Shown: piece by piece, positions 16,557-25,369 of the stretch
Layout: every line of letters begins with the position of its first letter
How positions within the stretch are numbered: position 1 is the stretch's first letter
NCBI GenBank assembly: GCA_034440235.1
Contig: JAWXBR010000023.1
Coordinates: forward strand, 1-64,000
From: JAWXBR01 sp034440235
GTDB lineage: Bacteria; Bacteroidota; Ignavibacteria; Kapaibacteriales; Kapaibacteriaceae
Direction: 5' to 3'
DNA length: 64,000 bases
Translations under genes and position numbers: made by a program
The notes under the pieces: generated by a model
What the model saw: the letters and a program-made list of their open reading frames with translations, nothing else
Database searches by the model: none
Told to the model about the DNA's origin: nothing

Positions 16557-17547
16557 CGACTAGCGTGTTCGAGAGCGAGCCAAGTCCTTCGACTTCGCAC
16601 ACCACAACATCGCCGGGCTTTAGCCACCAGGCTGGGTCGTACACCTTGCTGCCATTGAGTTCAAGGAAGCATCCAGTGCCGCAGGTGCCAGAACCAATCA
16701 CGTCGCCTGGGTAGAGCGTTACTCCGTAGCTCGCACGTTCGATGATCTGCGCGAATGTCCACGTCATGTCGTTGACGTTCCCTTTGGACACTTCTGTACC
16801 GTTTACCGTGGTACGCATGGCAAGGTTGTACTTGTCGCCATGTGGTGTTTCTATGCGACGCGATTCGAGTTCGTCGGCTGTGACGAGCCACGGACCTATA
16901 GAGGTTGCGAAGTCTTTGCCTTTCGCCGGTCCTAGGTTCAGCTTCATTTCCTGCATCTGCAGTCCGCGTGCACTCCAGTCATTCATCACCATGTAGCCCG
17001 CGATGTATGCATCAGCTTCTGCTGCAGGAATGTTCGTGCCCTTCTTACCGATTACGATTGCACACTCGAGTTCGAAGTCGAGTTGGTTGCAATGTAATGG
17101 CATAACGGGAACATCGCCGGGACCGAATACGGCCTGGTGATTCGTGAAATAGAAGATTGGAATCTCGTCGAATTCTGGAATCATCTCCAGGCCTCGATTG
17201 CGGCGAGCAGATTCGACGTGCTGCCGGAATGCGTAACCATCACGCATTGACGTTGGGTGTGGAACTGGTGCAAGTAGAATCGCATTTGAAGGGATCACCC
17301 ATGGCATCGGCGTCTCCCTACCCGACATCTGCGACGTACACCACTCGTGCAATGCACGTAATTCGTTGATACCAGATTCTTCTAAACGTAAAATTTCGAG
17401 CACACTCGTTGGCAAATAACCAAGACCGCACAAGGTGTTATCGGCGCTTTTCATTGCATCGTACGCACACGCAACGTCAGCAACGAAATCTTCGATAAGC
17501 AGTCCGGCTCTTGAGCCGATGCCGTCGCTCCAGGTAACTAGCTTCAT
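16543..17547 (-). CDS. Fumarylacetoacetate hydrolase-family protein
   Basis: 334 residues. Motifs of the FAH C-terminal fold are clear: FYFTNHQAVFGPGD, LDFELECAIVIGKKG (metal-binding Glu residues), GYMVMNDWSARGLQMQEMKLNLGPAKGKDFATSIGPWLVT, and LYPGDVIGSGTCGTG. The family hydrolyses or decarboxylates beta-diketo or acylpyruvate-like substrates with a divalent metal. Length and the N-terminal region are closer to fumarylacetoacetase-like hydrolases of aromatic amino-acid breakdown than to short FAHD1 proteins, but the substrate cannot be fixed. No other tyrosine-catabolism genes are nearby. It follows the GT2 gene by 6 bp on the same strand. Its final codons lie in the duplicated segment. Confidence 0.88.
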   Translation of the reverse strand: MKLVTWSDGIGSRAGLLIEDFVADVACAYDAMKSADNTLCGLGYLPTSVLEILRLEESGINELRALHEWCTSQMSGRETPMPWVIPSNAILLAPVPHPTSMRDGYAFRQHVESARRNRGLEMIPEFDEIPIFYFTNHQAVFGPGDVPVMPLHCNQLDFELECAIVIGKKGTNIPAAEADAYIAGYMVMNDWSARGLQMQEMKLNLGPAKGKDFATSIGPWLVTADELESRRIETPHGDKYNLAMRTTVNGTEVSKGNVNDMTWTFAQIIERASYGVTLYPGDVIGSGTCGTGCFLELNGSKVYDPAWWLKPGDVVVCEVEGLGSLSNTLVASEQ

Positions 17548-17553
17548 TTGTTC

Positions 17554-19005
17554 TTAGCGGCCGAATGCGTGACGTAGTGACAGCACTCCAACTGTTCCGA
17601 ATCCCATGAGGAACATGAGCTGGAATGGAATTGCCGCGATTTCGAGATAGCTGATAGAAGTTGCAATGCCGAAGACGAAGTATAGTGCAAGTGCTATCTC
17701 AACAAACACAGGCCAGCTCAATCGCTTTTGCACATACTTCTTCTTACGCCACTGATCGTCCTGCGCTTCAATGTGGAATTTTGGTGTACGCTTGAATTCC
17801 GATTTCTTACCAATGATGGCTTCGAATACTGCCTTGCTGTTGTTCACTGCAAATCCCATCGAGCCCGCCATGAACACAGGGAAGAGCAACAAACGTCGGC
17901 GCCAGTCTAGGTGAATTGCACGTTGTGCATACATGTAGAATAGGAACGACGAGATGCTAGCAAGAACGAAGATCGACATCACACTAAAGAAGGCGTCGTA
18001 GCCCCCTACCTCGTTCTTGAGGATTACTAGAGGCACGTTCAACAGAGCAGTAAGCAGGATGAACGGAAAGACGATGTTACTTGTAAGGTGGACCGTGCAT
18101 TCGAGTTTATGCTTGAACGACAGATTGCTTTTCCATACCGAAGGAAGGAGTTTCTTTGCGGTTTCAACGGCACCTTTTGTCCAACGGAACTGTTGCGTTT
18201 TTAAAGAGTTGATGTCAGCGGGGAGCTCCGCGGGTGACGTAACATCGTTAAGAAAAACAAAACGCCAGCCACGCAACTGAGAGCGATACGACAAGTCGAG
18301 ATCTTCTGCAAGCGTGTCTGAATGCCAGTTGCCCGCATCTACGATGGTAGCCTTGCGCCACACACCAGCAGTGCCATTGAAGTTGATGAAGAAGCCTGCC
18401 TTGTGACGAATCTGTTGCTCAATTACAAAGTGTCCGTCCAGCGCAAGCGCTTGTGCACGCGTTAGGAATGAATATTCTTCGTTGAGGTGTTCCCAACGTG
18501 TCTGCACCATTCCAACTTCTGCATCGCAGAAGTATGGTACTGTTTTAAGTAAGAATTCTTTTTTAGGTACAAAGTCTGCATCGAAGATTGCGATGAATTC
18601 GCCACGTGCAACTTCGAGTCCTTCTTTCAACGCGCCAGCTTTGTATCCCGAGCGGTCTGTACGGTGAATGTGCTTGATGTCGAAGCCCAAAGCTGAGAAC
18701 TCTGCAACAATCGTCCGCGAGATTTCGAACGTCTCGTCCGTTGAATCATCAAGTAACTGAATCTCAAGTTTTTCTTGAGGGTACTCCATCTCGCAAACGG
18801 CGCGCACAAGACGTTCTACGACATACATCTCGTTAAAGACGGGTAGCTGAACGGTGACAACAGGAAGTTCACCTTCCTGCAACTGAGGTTCATGGGCGAT
18901 TTTTTGTGTCTTGTGATAATAGTAGATCATCACAAGTCCATGCAGACCAAACGCAAACAGCACACAGAGTGAACCGAAATACGTAATCAGCAGCGTTTTT
19001 TCCAT
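17554..19005 (-). CDS. Family 2 processive glycosyltransferase (CesA/CslA-like)
   Basis: 483 residues. An N-terminal transmembrane segment (LITYFGSLCVLFAFGLHGLVMIYYY) is followed by a GT-A catalytic domain with VQLPVFNEMYVVERLV, LLDDSTDET (about 85-92), the metal-binding DAD at about 142-144, EDLDLSYR (about 239) and the QxxRW motif of processive beta-glycosyltransferases (QQFRWTKGA). Four or five transmembrane segments follow. It therefore builds or extends a beta-linked polysaccharide, or transfers sugar to a lipid, at the inner membrane. The sequence style is close to glucomannan/cellulose synthase-like proteins of Bacteroidota. No BcsB-type partner is adjacent; the upstream gene is LptE-like. 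Confidence 0.9.
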   Translation of the reverse strand: MEKTLLITYFGSLCVLFAFGLHGLVMIYYYHKTQKIAHEPQLQEGELPVVTVQLPVFNEMYVVERLVRAVCEMEYPQEKLEIQLLDDSTDETFEISRTIVAEFSALGFDIKHIHRTDRSGYKAGALKEGLEVARGEFIAIFDADFVPKKEFLLKTVPYFCDAEVGMVQTRWEHLNEEYSFLTRAQALALDGHFVIEQQIRHKAGFFINFNGTAGVWRKATIVDAGNWHSDTLAEDLDLSYRSQLRGWRFVFLNDVTSPAELPADINSLKTQQFRWTKGAVETAKKLLPSVWKSNLSFKHKLECTVHLTSNIVFPFILLTALLNVPLVILKNEVGGYDAFFSVMSIFVLASISSFLFYMYAQRAIHLDWRRRLLLFPVFMAGSMGFAVNNSKAVFEAIIGKKSEFKRTPKFHIEAQDDQWRKKKYVQKRLSWPVFVEIALALYFVFGIATSISYLEIAAIPFQLMFLMGFGTVGVLSLRHAFGR

Positions 19006-19034
19006 GGGTTCCAGTTCTTAAACAAACGTCCTTT

Positions 19035-19571
19035 TTACCAATCGCTCACAACTGCGAGCAATACATCATCAGCAATTCTATTGATGGCCTGTCGCACTGC
19101 GCGCTGTCTGTCTTCGGTAGCGTTGGCAACATCGTACACATCAAAATTTTGAAACGACCTCTTCCACACTGTTCGATTCTTTACAGCATCGAAGTACTCA
19201 ACCTCCATCGTCACCGATATTTTTCGTTGCGATTCGAGATCTGCACCCTGAACGTTCAGTATATCGTCTTGAATTCTGCTTATCGAACTTGTCAAACGTG
19301 CGTCACCGTTGTCTTCGACAACCTGTAAGGAGTTGTCTCCGCGAAATCGCTGCATGAGCGCTTCTGTAGCGACTTCCCGAAACGTTGGGTCACCATAACC
19401 ACTGTTGTCAACCACCGAAGCAATTGCAATCGTCTTGAGGTGGGCGGGCACCGAGCCGCCTCGAAATGAATAACATGACGACAGCACAACTGTCATAACG
19501 ATCAACGTGATAGGCAAAAATCCATGTGAATTCATGCGACCACAATGACGAGAGAATGAATTAATTCTCAT
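19035..19571 (-). CDS. lptE: LptE-like LPS-assembly lipoprotein
   Basis: 178 residues if started at ATG 19571, which has GGAG 8 bp upstream and overlaps the stop of the preceding gene by 11 bp; an internal ATG at 19535 has no ribosome site but gives a more standard signal peptide. Lipobox LSSC within VVLSSCYSFRGGSVPAHLKTIAI is followed by the LptE pattern: SVVDNSGYGDPTFREVATEALMQRF, DARLTSSISRIQDDILNV, and a C-terminal TEDRQRAVRQAINRIADDVL. LptE plugs LptD in the outer membrane during LPS export. No lptD is in the window. Assignment rests on this pattern and length. Confidence 0.8.
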   Translation of the reverse strand: MRINSFSRHCGRMNSHGFLPITLIVMTVVLSSCYSFRGGSVPAHLKTIAIASVVDNSGYGDPTFREVATEALMQRFRGDNSLQVVEDNGDARLTSSISRIQDDILNVQGADLESQRKISVTMEVEYFDAVKNRTVWKRSFQNFDVYDVANATEDRQRAVRQAINRIADDVLLAVVSDW

Positions 19572-20214
19572 TGGCGTTTTCTCCGACATATGGATTTGAT
19601 ACTCGCTCTTCTCCGACGGTAGTCGTAGGACCGTGTCCGGGCAAAACAACGTAGTCGTCGGACAGCACAAACAATCGCTCGTGAATACTTTTCAACAGTG
19701 TGTGCAAATCACCTCCAGGTAGATCTGTTCTGCCGATGCTCCCTGCAAACAGTGTATCACCAACAAATACGCGATGATGTTCATGATCGATAAAACACAC
19801 GCCCCCTTCGGTGTGGCCAGGTGTGTGGATAACATGAAACGTAGCCCCTTGCAAAACAAGGTCTTGATTATCTGTCAACATGTGGTCTGGCACAACGGGT
19901 TCGATTTCGAAAGGCAACGGCCAGATGGTGTGCTGCATGGGGTCGACTAGGCGGTACACATCATCTGGGTGTACACTCACGGCAGCGCCTGTGGCTCGTA
20001 CAATGGGTGCGGCATCGGCAGTGTGATCCCAGTGTGTGTGGGTTAGAAGCAGATGATGCAGCGTGCAATCGTGCTTTTTCAGGATTTCGAGTACCCAGCC
20101 GAGACTGTCCGCCGGGGCATCGATGCATACCGCCGACTTAATCTCAGGGTAGACCACCAGAAACACGTTCGTAGCAACGGGTCCGGCAGATAACGAGTAC
20201 ATGTGTGATTGCAT
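19561..20214 (-). CDS. Metallo-beta-lactamase-fold hydrolase (glyoxalase II-like)
   Basis: 217 residues. The HxHxDH zinc motif is intact (LLTHTHWDHTAD), with further ligands in IHTPGHTEGGVCF and VFVGDTLFAGSIGRTDLPGGD and VLPGHGPTTTVGEE. This is the short GloB/YcbL-type hydrolase, which cleaves thioesters such as S-lactoylglutathione or related bacillithiol or CoA adducts in the cytoplasm. It lacks the extended C-terminal helical domain of true glyoxalase II. The start is at 20214; a second Met four codons later is possible. It is first in a group with lptE, the GT2 gene and the FAH-family gene, the first pair overlapping. Substrate unassigned. Confidence 0.9.
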   Translation of the reverse strand: MQSHMYSLSAGPVATNVFLVVYPEIKSAVCIDAPADSLGWVLEILKKHDCTLHHLLLTHTHWDHTADAAPIVRATGAAVSVHPDDVYRLVDPMQHTIWPLPFEIEPVVPDHMLTDNQDLVLQGATFHVIHTPGHTEGGVCFIDHEHHRVFVGDTLFAGSIGRTDLPGGDLHTLLKSIHERLFVLSDDYVVLPGHGPTTTVGEERVSNPYVGENANEN

Positions 20215-20256
20215 CGTACAAAGCTATTCCAACCCAACGTTGAATGCATAAAGCAA

Positions 20257-20316
20257 TGCTATGACGTGTGCTTTGACGTGGCCTTTGATGAGGCCTTTGG
20301 CGAGTGCTTTCATACC
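20257..20316. repeat. Imperfect 12-bp repeats in the MBL-nuoA divergent spacer
   Basis: Five consecutive 12-bp units with the form tGCtTTGAcGtG/GCCTTTGaTGAG fill 20257-20316 between the divergent metallo-hydrolase gene and nuoA. The rest of the spacer (20215-20380) shows nothing further. Could be an operator array or simple slippage sequence. Confidence 0.5.
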
Positions 20317-20380
20317 GGCGATATCCGCTCGGTAGTATTTAACCGTTGTGCCGTATTTTGCGGGGAATAAGGGACGTACA

Positions 20381-20737
20381 ATGCTCGACACCTACATACC
20401 ATTCATGGTGATGATACTCGTTGGAGTAATCTTTGGCGCAAGTAATATTGTGCTTGCAGAGATACTCGGACCCAAGAAGTCTACGCGTGCCAAGCTCAGC
20501 ACGTACGAATCGGGCATGGAGCCTGTGAAAACTGCGCGCGAACGCTTCAGTGTAAAATTCTACCTGGTAGCGATGATGTTCATTCTATTTGACATCGAAA
20601 TCGTGTTCATGTACCCTTGGGCAGTGCAATTCAAAACGTTGGGCATGTACGGCTTTGTGGCCATGATTCTGTTCATGGTTCTGCTGTTCAGTGGTTATCT
20701 GTACGTGATAAAAAAAGGGGCTCTACGATGGGACTAA
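20381..20737 (+). CDS. nuoA: NADH-quinone oxidoreductase subunit A
   Basis: 118 residues. A membrane subunit of complex I near the quinone site. The ATG at 20381 is preceded by AGGGAC at good spacing; an upstream GTG at 20348 is in frame but lacks one. Three transmembrane segments and the signatures TYESGMEPVKTARERFSVKFYLVAMMFILFDIEIVFMYPWAV are diagnostic of NuoA. It overlaps nuoB by 10 bp, so translation is coupled. The usual downstream nuoCD and others are missing here. Confidence 0.97.
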   Translation: MLDTYIPFMVMILVGVIFGASNIVLAEILGPKKSTRAKLSTYESGMEPVKTARERFSVKFYLVAMMFILFDIEIVFMYPWAVQFKTLGMYGFVAMILFMVLLFSGYLYVIKKGALRWD

Positions 20738-21261
20738 ACGAAACAGTTGCTCGCGATGGGTTTGTAACGACCACCGTCGAGTCTGTAATTACATGGGCTC
20801 AGAAAAATTCGCTGTGGCCTATGCCCATGGGTATTAGCTGCTGTGCAATCGAGATGATGGCCTTTGGTGGTCCACGTGCCGACTCATCACGTTTTGGCTC
20901 TGAGCGTTTCTCATTCTCGCCACGTCAAGCCGATCTGATGATCGTTGCCGGTACCGTTACGTACAAGATGTCGTGGGTAGTGCGCAAAATCTGGGATCAG
21001 ATGCCCGACCCGAAGTGGTGCATTGCAATGGGTGTATGTACATCTACGGGTGGAATGTTTAGGTCATATCCCGTTGTGCAAGGCATAGACCAGTTCATGC
21101 CCGTAGACGCCTACGTTGCGGGATGTCCGCCACGTCCCGAAAACCTTATCAAAGCCCTGATGTACATTCAGGAAAAGGTTTCGAATTACAAACCCCAGCT
21201 TGTTAATCTGGGCAAGGATTCGGGCGACGTGAAGCGAAGCGACCTAATCGTTACGCCTTAA
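20728..21261 (+). CDS. nuoB: NADH-quinone oxidoreductase subunit B
   Basis: 177 residues. Carries the N2 4Fe-4S cluster of complex I, the last redox centre before quinone, in the peripheral arm. The N2-binding cysteines are in GISCCAIEMMAFGGPRAD (the paired Cys), GVCTSTGGMFRSYPVVQGIDQFMPVDAYVAGCPPRPENL. The start at 20728 lies inside the nuoA end; the octamer AAGGGGCT sits just upstream (20715-20722) where the ribosome site should be. nuoC does not follow: the next gene is anmK. Confidence 0.97.
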   Translation: MGLNETVARDGFVTTTVESVITWAQKNSLWPMPMGISCCAIEMMAFGGPRADSSRFGSERFSFSPRQADLMIVAGTVTYKMSWVVRKIWDQMPDPKWCIAMGVCTSTGGMFRSYPVVQGIDQFMPVDAYVAGCPPRPENLIKALMYIQEKVSNYKPQLVNLGKDSGDVKRSDLIVTP

Positions 21262-21320
21262 CGTGGCAGCCCTAACATGCTAAAACGTGGTAGCCTGTAC
21301 TTGTTAACCGTTACGTCTTA
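21249..21320 (+). repeat. Nested gene-end duplications after nuoB
   Basis: The nuoB end CGTTACGCCTTAA (21249) recurs as CGTTACGTCTTAA at 21309, a 60-bp period. Between them are two 24-bp units (21260-21283 and 21284-21307) both beginning AACGTGG and ending TTAA or CTAA. The second outer copy abuts the anmK start codon. Confidence 0.8.
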
Positions 21321-21322
21321 AG

Positions 21323-22465
21323 ATGCTAATTGCGGGCCTGATGACAGGCACATCGCTTGACGGCATCGATGTTGCCGTGTGCGACGTAGACGCCGAAGGC
21401 GTAACACTGCAATCGTTTGCAACACATCCGTACACCGAACACACACTCGACCTTGTTTCGCGCGCATTGCGTGGCGAAGCATCGACAGTAGAACTATGTG
21501 ATCTTCCGTTTGCTCTTTCTGCAGACTATGCTGCGGCAATTCCTAAAGACGTTGCACTCGATGCAATTGGAATACACGGACAAACCATTTGGCACAACCC
21601 CCCGCACAGCACGTGGCAGGCAGCCAGTGGCAGCGCACTTGCAACGCTCACAGGTGTGCCTGTCGTCTCTGACTTTCGTGCAGCCGATGTAGCCGTTGGC
21701 GGACAAGGTGCACCACTCGTTCCGATCTTCGATTGGTTAACACTGCACAGCACAGAAATCGACCGCGTTGCGTTGAACATTGGTGGCATGGCTAACATTA
21801 CGCTGCTGCCACGCAATGCTCAGCTCGAAACACTTCGTGCGTTCGACACTGGTCCGGGCAATATCTTAATCGACTCGGCAGTGATGCAGACGTTTGGTAA
21901 ACGCTACGACGAAGGCGGAAGCATTGCGTCGGCTGGACGTCCACTAGTTGCAATGCTTGAACATGTTAAGGGGCTGCCCTTCTTTGCTCTAGAACCTCCG
22001 AAAAGTACTGGACGCGAACTGTTTAACGATGCGTTTGTAACAGAGCTACACCGACGCTTCCTGCATCCATCTGGTCCGTCTGAAGACTTCGTAACCACGC
22101 TTACAGAACTAGTTGCGTGGTCGATTGCAGATCACATTCATAGAATGCAGGCCAATACCGAGGAACTTGTATGCTCGGGTGGTGGAGTACACAATGAGTA
22201 TCTCATGCAGCGTATTGCGTTTCATTTACCTGACGTAAGGGTTGTGACGTCCGACACATTTGGAATTCCCGCCGATGCAAAAGAAGCCATGTGTTTCGCA
22301 TACCTCGCATGGCTCACATTGCACGGCATACCAGGTAACGTACCTACTGTTACAGGCGCATCGCGTCGCGTAGTGTTAGGGTCAATCAGCGACCCAAGAA
22401 TCAGCTCAGTGAATGCCCCAAAAGTCAGCTCAGTTAGCGCCTCTACGCTGAGACCACGTGCGTAA
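21323..22465 (+). CDS. anmK: Anhydro-N-acetylmuramic acid kinase
   Basis: 380 residues. Phosphorylates and opens 1,6-anhydro-MurNAc released during peptidoglycan turnover, giving MurNAc-6-phosphate. Family signatures: GLMTGTSLDGIDVAVCDVD at the N-terminus, IGIHGQTIWHNP, VVSDFRAADVAVGGQGAPLVPIFDWLTL, LNIGGMANITLL, FDTGPGNILIDS, and CSGGGVHNEYLM near the end. ATP-binding residues of the actin-like fold look complete. The last ~30 residues after VLGSISDP are an Ser/Val-rich tail. Its end overlaps the start of the following gene by 8 bp. No murQ is visible. Confidence 0.95.
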   Translation: MLIAGLMTGTSLDGIDVAVCDVDAEGVTLQSFATHPYTEHTLDLVSRALRGEASTVELCDLPFALSADYAAAIPKDVALDAIGIHGQTIWHNPPHSTWQAASGSALATLTGVPVVSDFRAADVAVGGQGAPLVPIFDWLTLHSTEIDRVALNIGGMANITLLPRNAQLETLRAFDTGPGNILIDSAVMQTFGKRYDEGGSIASAGRPLVAMLEHVKGLPFFALEPPKSTGRELFNDAFVTELHRRFLHPSGPSEDFVTTLTELVAWSIADHIHRMQANTEELVCSGGGVHNEYLMQRIAFHLPDVRVVTSDTFGIPADAKEAMCFAYLAWLTLHGIPGNVPTVTGASRRVVLGSISDPRISSVNAPKVSSVSASTLRPRA

Positions 22466-24101
22466 CGCTCTATTTCTTGCGTTGTTCATACTTGCGGCTC
22501 TTGTGTGCAGAGCATACATCACTGGCAGCGCATGGTGGCTAGGAATTGATGATGCTAACATTTATTACGTTTACGTGCAGAACATTTTGCACGGACATGG
22601 CGTGGTATACACTCCGGGCGGCGAGCTTGTCGAAGGCTTTACTTCGGTTCTATGGCTGGCATTACTGGTCATTTTCTCGGTAGGCAACGTTCTCAGTGTA
22701 GAAGCGGCTGCGCTCTTGCTGAGCCTTGCGTGCACGTTTGCGACGTTGTGGCTTGTATCAGACGCAGTGCACAAACAAAGCGGTACGCTCGTAGCTTGGT
22801 GCGTTGTTGTCGTAGTTCTTGCAACACCAGGTGTTATCGACTGGATGCTCATAGCGCGTCTCGAAACACCGCTCTGGGTGCTTGCACTAACGGTTGCGGG
22901 ACTGCGCATGGCGTACGGACCCTACGACAAATGGTTCTTTGTCGCACTAGGTTTGCTGCCGCTAATCCGTCCTGAGGGCTTTATACTCGGACCCCTCGTC
23001 GCCATTGCTGCATGTTATGTCTGTCACGGCGCAACGCGGAACATACTTCTTCCTGCATTGCGTTGCGCCTCTGTCCCCATCGTTGTCGCTGCTCTACTAA
23101 CTATTGTTAGAATGTTCGTGTTTGGTGTTCCCCTCCCCAACACCTACTACGCCAAGGTCAGCTCCTCGCTCCTCGACAACATTTCTGCAGGCGTTGCCTA
23201 TTTGGGAGAGTCGGCACTTTCTGCAATGTGGGTGCCCCTTCTCGCATTTCTGCTCGTTATTGCTGTCATCGTACGGAAGAAAAATATCGTCGTCGACGAT
23301 CACAAGAAAATGATCGTTGACAACACCGCAGGTACGTCGGTTGGTGATGGAGCAATTCGTTCGCGTTATGCCTTGATTATTCTTGTACTGAGCATTTTGC
23401 TCTTGCCCTTGTTAACAGGTGGCGATCACTTTACGTACGCACGGTTTCAGATCCCTGCAGTCTTCTTTATCTGGATGATGGTTGGACGTGAGTTCACTTG
23501 GACGCAACGCCGTCTGATGTCCGTTGCCGTCGTACTGCTACTCATGAGCGTAAATGCTGTCTATCTCGTGCGGCATAAAGGCGGCGTGTTAACACTTGCG
23601 CCGAACGCGCTGCGACTCGAGTACACCATTGCACGCGACGGACGTATGGAGGCCGAAGCCATGGAACAGATTCATAAAGGGGGCCCGCTTCCGCGATGGG
23701 GCGTCACAGCCGCAGGTGGAATTGGCTACGCCTATGATGGTGAGTGTATAGATCTGCTCGGTCTAAATAATCCGCGGATGGCTCGAGCGAACAAGAGGAA
23801 GGTCGGGGTGCTACACGGACATTCCTCGTTTAACGCAGAGGTGTTCTTCGAGCAGCGTCCCGACGTCATCTGCGCGTTCACGGCTAAGAACGATTCACTT
23901 GCGCTCATTCGATATCAGTGGGACTGGGGCTGGCCAACATCTTCGAATTATTTTATGCACGACAACATCGTCGAGCACCCCCGATTCAAGCGCGAATACG
24001 CTCTGGCACGTCTAACGGCAAATGGAGTCTCGATCTACGGACTCGTCCGCAAAGACTGGCCGCGCAAAGCGCCCACTGTTTCTTTCGCATTTTTGCATTA
24101 A
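22458..24101 (+). CDS. GT-C fold membrane glycosyltransferase (ZomB/AftB-like)
   Basis: 547 residues with GTG start at 22458 overlapping anmK. About ten transmembrane segments. The N-terminus has the pattern of GT-C polyprenyl-phosphate sugar transferases: GIDDANIYYVYVQNILHGHGVVYTPGGELVEGFTSVLW with the paired Asp (IDDAN) in the first periplasmic loop and EGFTSVLW. This arrangement is seen in ZomB and AftB-like proteins that act on cell-surface glycans from the periplasmic side. The C-terminal third (about 390-547) is a soluble periplasmic domain (PRWGVTAAGGIGYAYDGECIDLLGLNNP). It probably adds sugars to an envelope glycan or glycoprotein; substrate unknown. Confidence 0.8.
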   Translation: MRNALFLALFILAALVCRAYITGSAWWLGIDDANIYYVYVQNILHGHGVVYTPGGELVEGFTSVLWLALLVIFSVGNVLSVEAAALLLSLACTFATLWLVSDAVHKQSGTLVAWCVVVVVLATPGVIDWMLIARLETPLWVLALTVAGLRMAYGPYDKWFFVALGLLPLIRPEGFILGPLVAIAACYVCHGATRNILLPALRCASVPIVVAALLTIVRMFVFGVPLPNTYYAKVSSSLLDNISAGVAYLGESALSAMWVPLLAFLLVIAVIVRKKNIVVDDHKKMIVDNTAGTSVGDGAIRSRYALIILVLSILLLPLLTGGDHFTYARFQIPAVFFIWMMVGREFTWTQRRLMSVAVVLLLMSVNAVYLVRHKGGVLTLAPNALRLEYTIARDGRMEAEAMEQIHKGGPLPRWGVTAAGGIGYAYDGECIDLLGLNNPRMARANKRKVGVLHGHSSFNAEVFFEQRPDVICAFTAKNDSLALIRYQWDWGWPTSSNYFMHDNIVEHPRFKREYALARLTANGVSIYGLVRKDWPRKAPTVSFAFLH

Positions 24102-24180
24102 GAATCAGGCTTCAGTCCCCTTCATCATGAATCGGGCTTCGGCCCCATTCTTAGCCCCTTACCATCGTTCTTAGCCACAC
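24102..24180 (+). repeat. Duplicated spacer after the GT-C gene (27-bp period)
   Basis: GAATCAGGCTTC (24102) recurs as GAATCGGGCTTC (24129), period 27. A second element TTCTTAGCC recurs at 24149 and 24169. One octamer AGCCCCTT (24153-24160) lies within. Confidence 0.7.
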
Positions 24181-24193
24181 ACTCCGATAGACC

Positions 24194-25345
24194 ATGTTTT
24201 CTTTAGAGCTCTCCGAAACCCATCAGATGATTCGCGACACTGCGCGACAGTTTGCGCAGGACGAAATCGCACCCTCAACAATCGATCGCGATAAGAATGG
24301 AATTTTTCCAACCGAGATCGTTAAAAAACTCGGCGAGCTCGGATTCCTTGGAATGATGATTCCTCCGGAGTGGGGCGGGTCTGGAATGGATGCCTTGGCA
24401 TACGTCATTGCAATGGAAGAAATATCAAAAGTCGATGCATCGGTTGGCGTTGTGATGTCCGTGAATAATTCGCTCGTGTGCTGGGGACTCGAAGCGTATG
24501 GCACCGACGCGCAAAAAGAGTTGTGGCTAAAGCCCCTTGCCTCTGGTGTCATTCATGGTGCATTCTGCCTGAGTGAACCCGAAGCTGGTTCGGATGCCAC
24601 GCAGCAGCATACACTTGCAACGAAGGTTGAAGGGGGCTGGGCACTTAACGGAACGAAAAACTGGATTACGAACGGAACCACAGCAAAGACATACATTGTG
24701 TTTGCGCAAACCGACCGAGAGTTGCGACACAAAGGCATCACGTGCTTTATTATTCCTCGCGACGCAGAAGGCTTCGAGCCAGGATTGAAAGAAGATAAAC
24801 TTGGCATACGATCGAGTGATACATGTTCGATCGGACTTACCAACGTTTTCGTTCCTGACGATCAGGTGTTAGGTAGTGTCGGACAAGGCTTTAAGATTGC
24901 AATGGAGTCGTTGAACGGCGGCCGTATCGGTATTGCTGCACAAGCATTAGGCATTGCAGCAGGTGCTGCAGATGCTGCTATTGCCTACTCGAAGCAACGC
25001 AAAGCATTTGGCAAACCCATTGCCGAATTGCAGGCAATTCAGATGAAGCTTGCCGATATGGCTACAAACGTAGAGGCTTCACGCCTACTGGTGTATCGTG
25101 CTGCGTATATGAAAGACCAGCACATGAACTACATCAAGGCTGCAGCTCAGGCCAAACTCATGGCGTCGCGCACAGCAGTTCAGGTTGCACTCGAAGCAAT
25201 TCAGGTACACGGTGGCTACGGGTACGTTCGCGAATATCTTGTGGAACGATATCTGCGCGATGCAAAGATTACCGAGATCTATGAAGGCACGAGCGAGATT
25301 CAGCACATCGTCATCGCACGTGAGCTGATGAAAGAGCTTGCGTAG
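24194..25345 (+). CDS. Acyl-CoA dehydrogenase (short-chain/butyryl type)
   Basis: 383 residues, the standard length. FAD enzyme that oxidises acyl-CoA to the 2-enoyl-CoA and passes electrons to ETF. Signatures: CLSEPEAGSDATQ, WITNGTTAKTYIVFA, RIGIAAQALGIAAGA, QVHGGYGYVREYLVERYLRDAKITEIYEGTSEIQHIVIARELM, with the catalytic Glu in the YEGTSEIQ region. The pattern is of the short-chain (butyryl-CoA) group. It probably works with the thiolase at 31487 and the HdrD-like electron-transfer protein at 46783, in fatty-acid or butanoate metabolism. Etf genes are not visible here. It converges with tamB. Confidence 0.95.
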   Translation: MFSLELSETHQMIRDTARQFAQDEIAPSTIDRDKNGIFPTEIVKKLGELGFLGMMIPPEWGGSGMDALAYVIAMEEISKVDASVGVVMSVNNSLVCWGLEAYGTDAQKELWLKPLASGVIHGAFCLSEPEAGSDATQQHTLATKVEGGWALNGTKNWITNGTTAKTYIVFAQTDRELRHKGITCFIIPRDAEGFEPGLKEDKLGIRSSDTCSIGLTNVFVPDDQVLGSVGQGFKIAMESLNGGRIGIAAQALGIAAGAADAAIAYSKQRKAFGKPIAELQAIQMKLADMATNVEASRLLVYRAAYMKDQHMNYIKAAAQAKLMASRTAVQVALEAIQVHGGYGYVREYLVERYLRDAKITEIYEGTSEIQHIVIARELMKELA

Positions 25346-25369
25346 CAAGCAAACCACTACGCTTGGTTG

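Noticed and set aside
16543..17547. Specific assignment as fumarylacetoacetase of tyrosine breakdown
   Set aside because: No neighbouring pathway genes and the family has diverse substrates.
25336..25351. Hairpin GCTTGC-GTA-GCAAGC at the acyl-CoA dehydrogenase end as a terminator
   Set aside because: Only 6 bp of stem and no T-run on either side.
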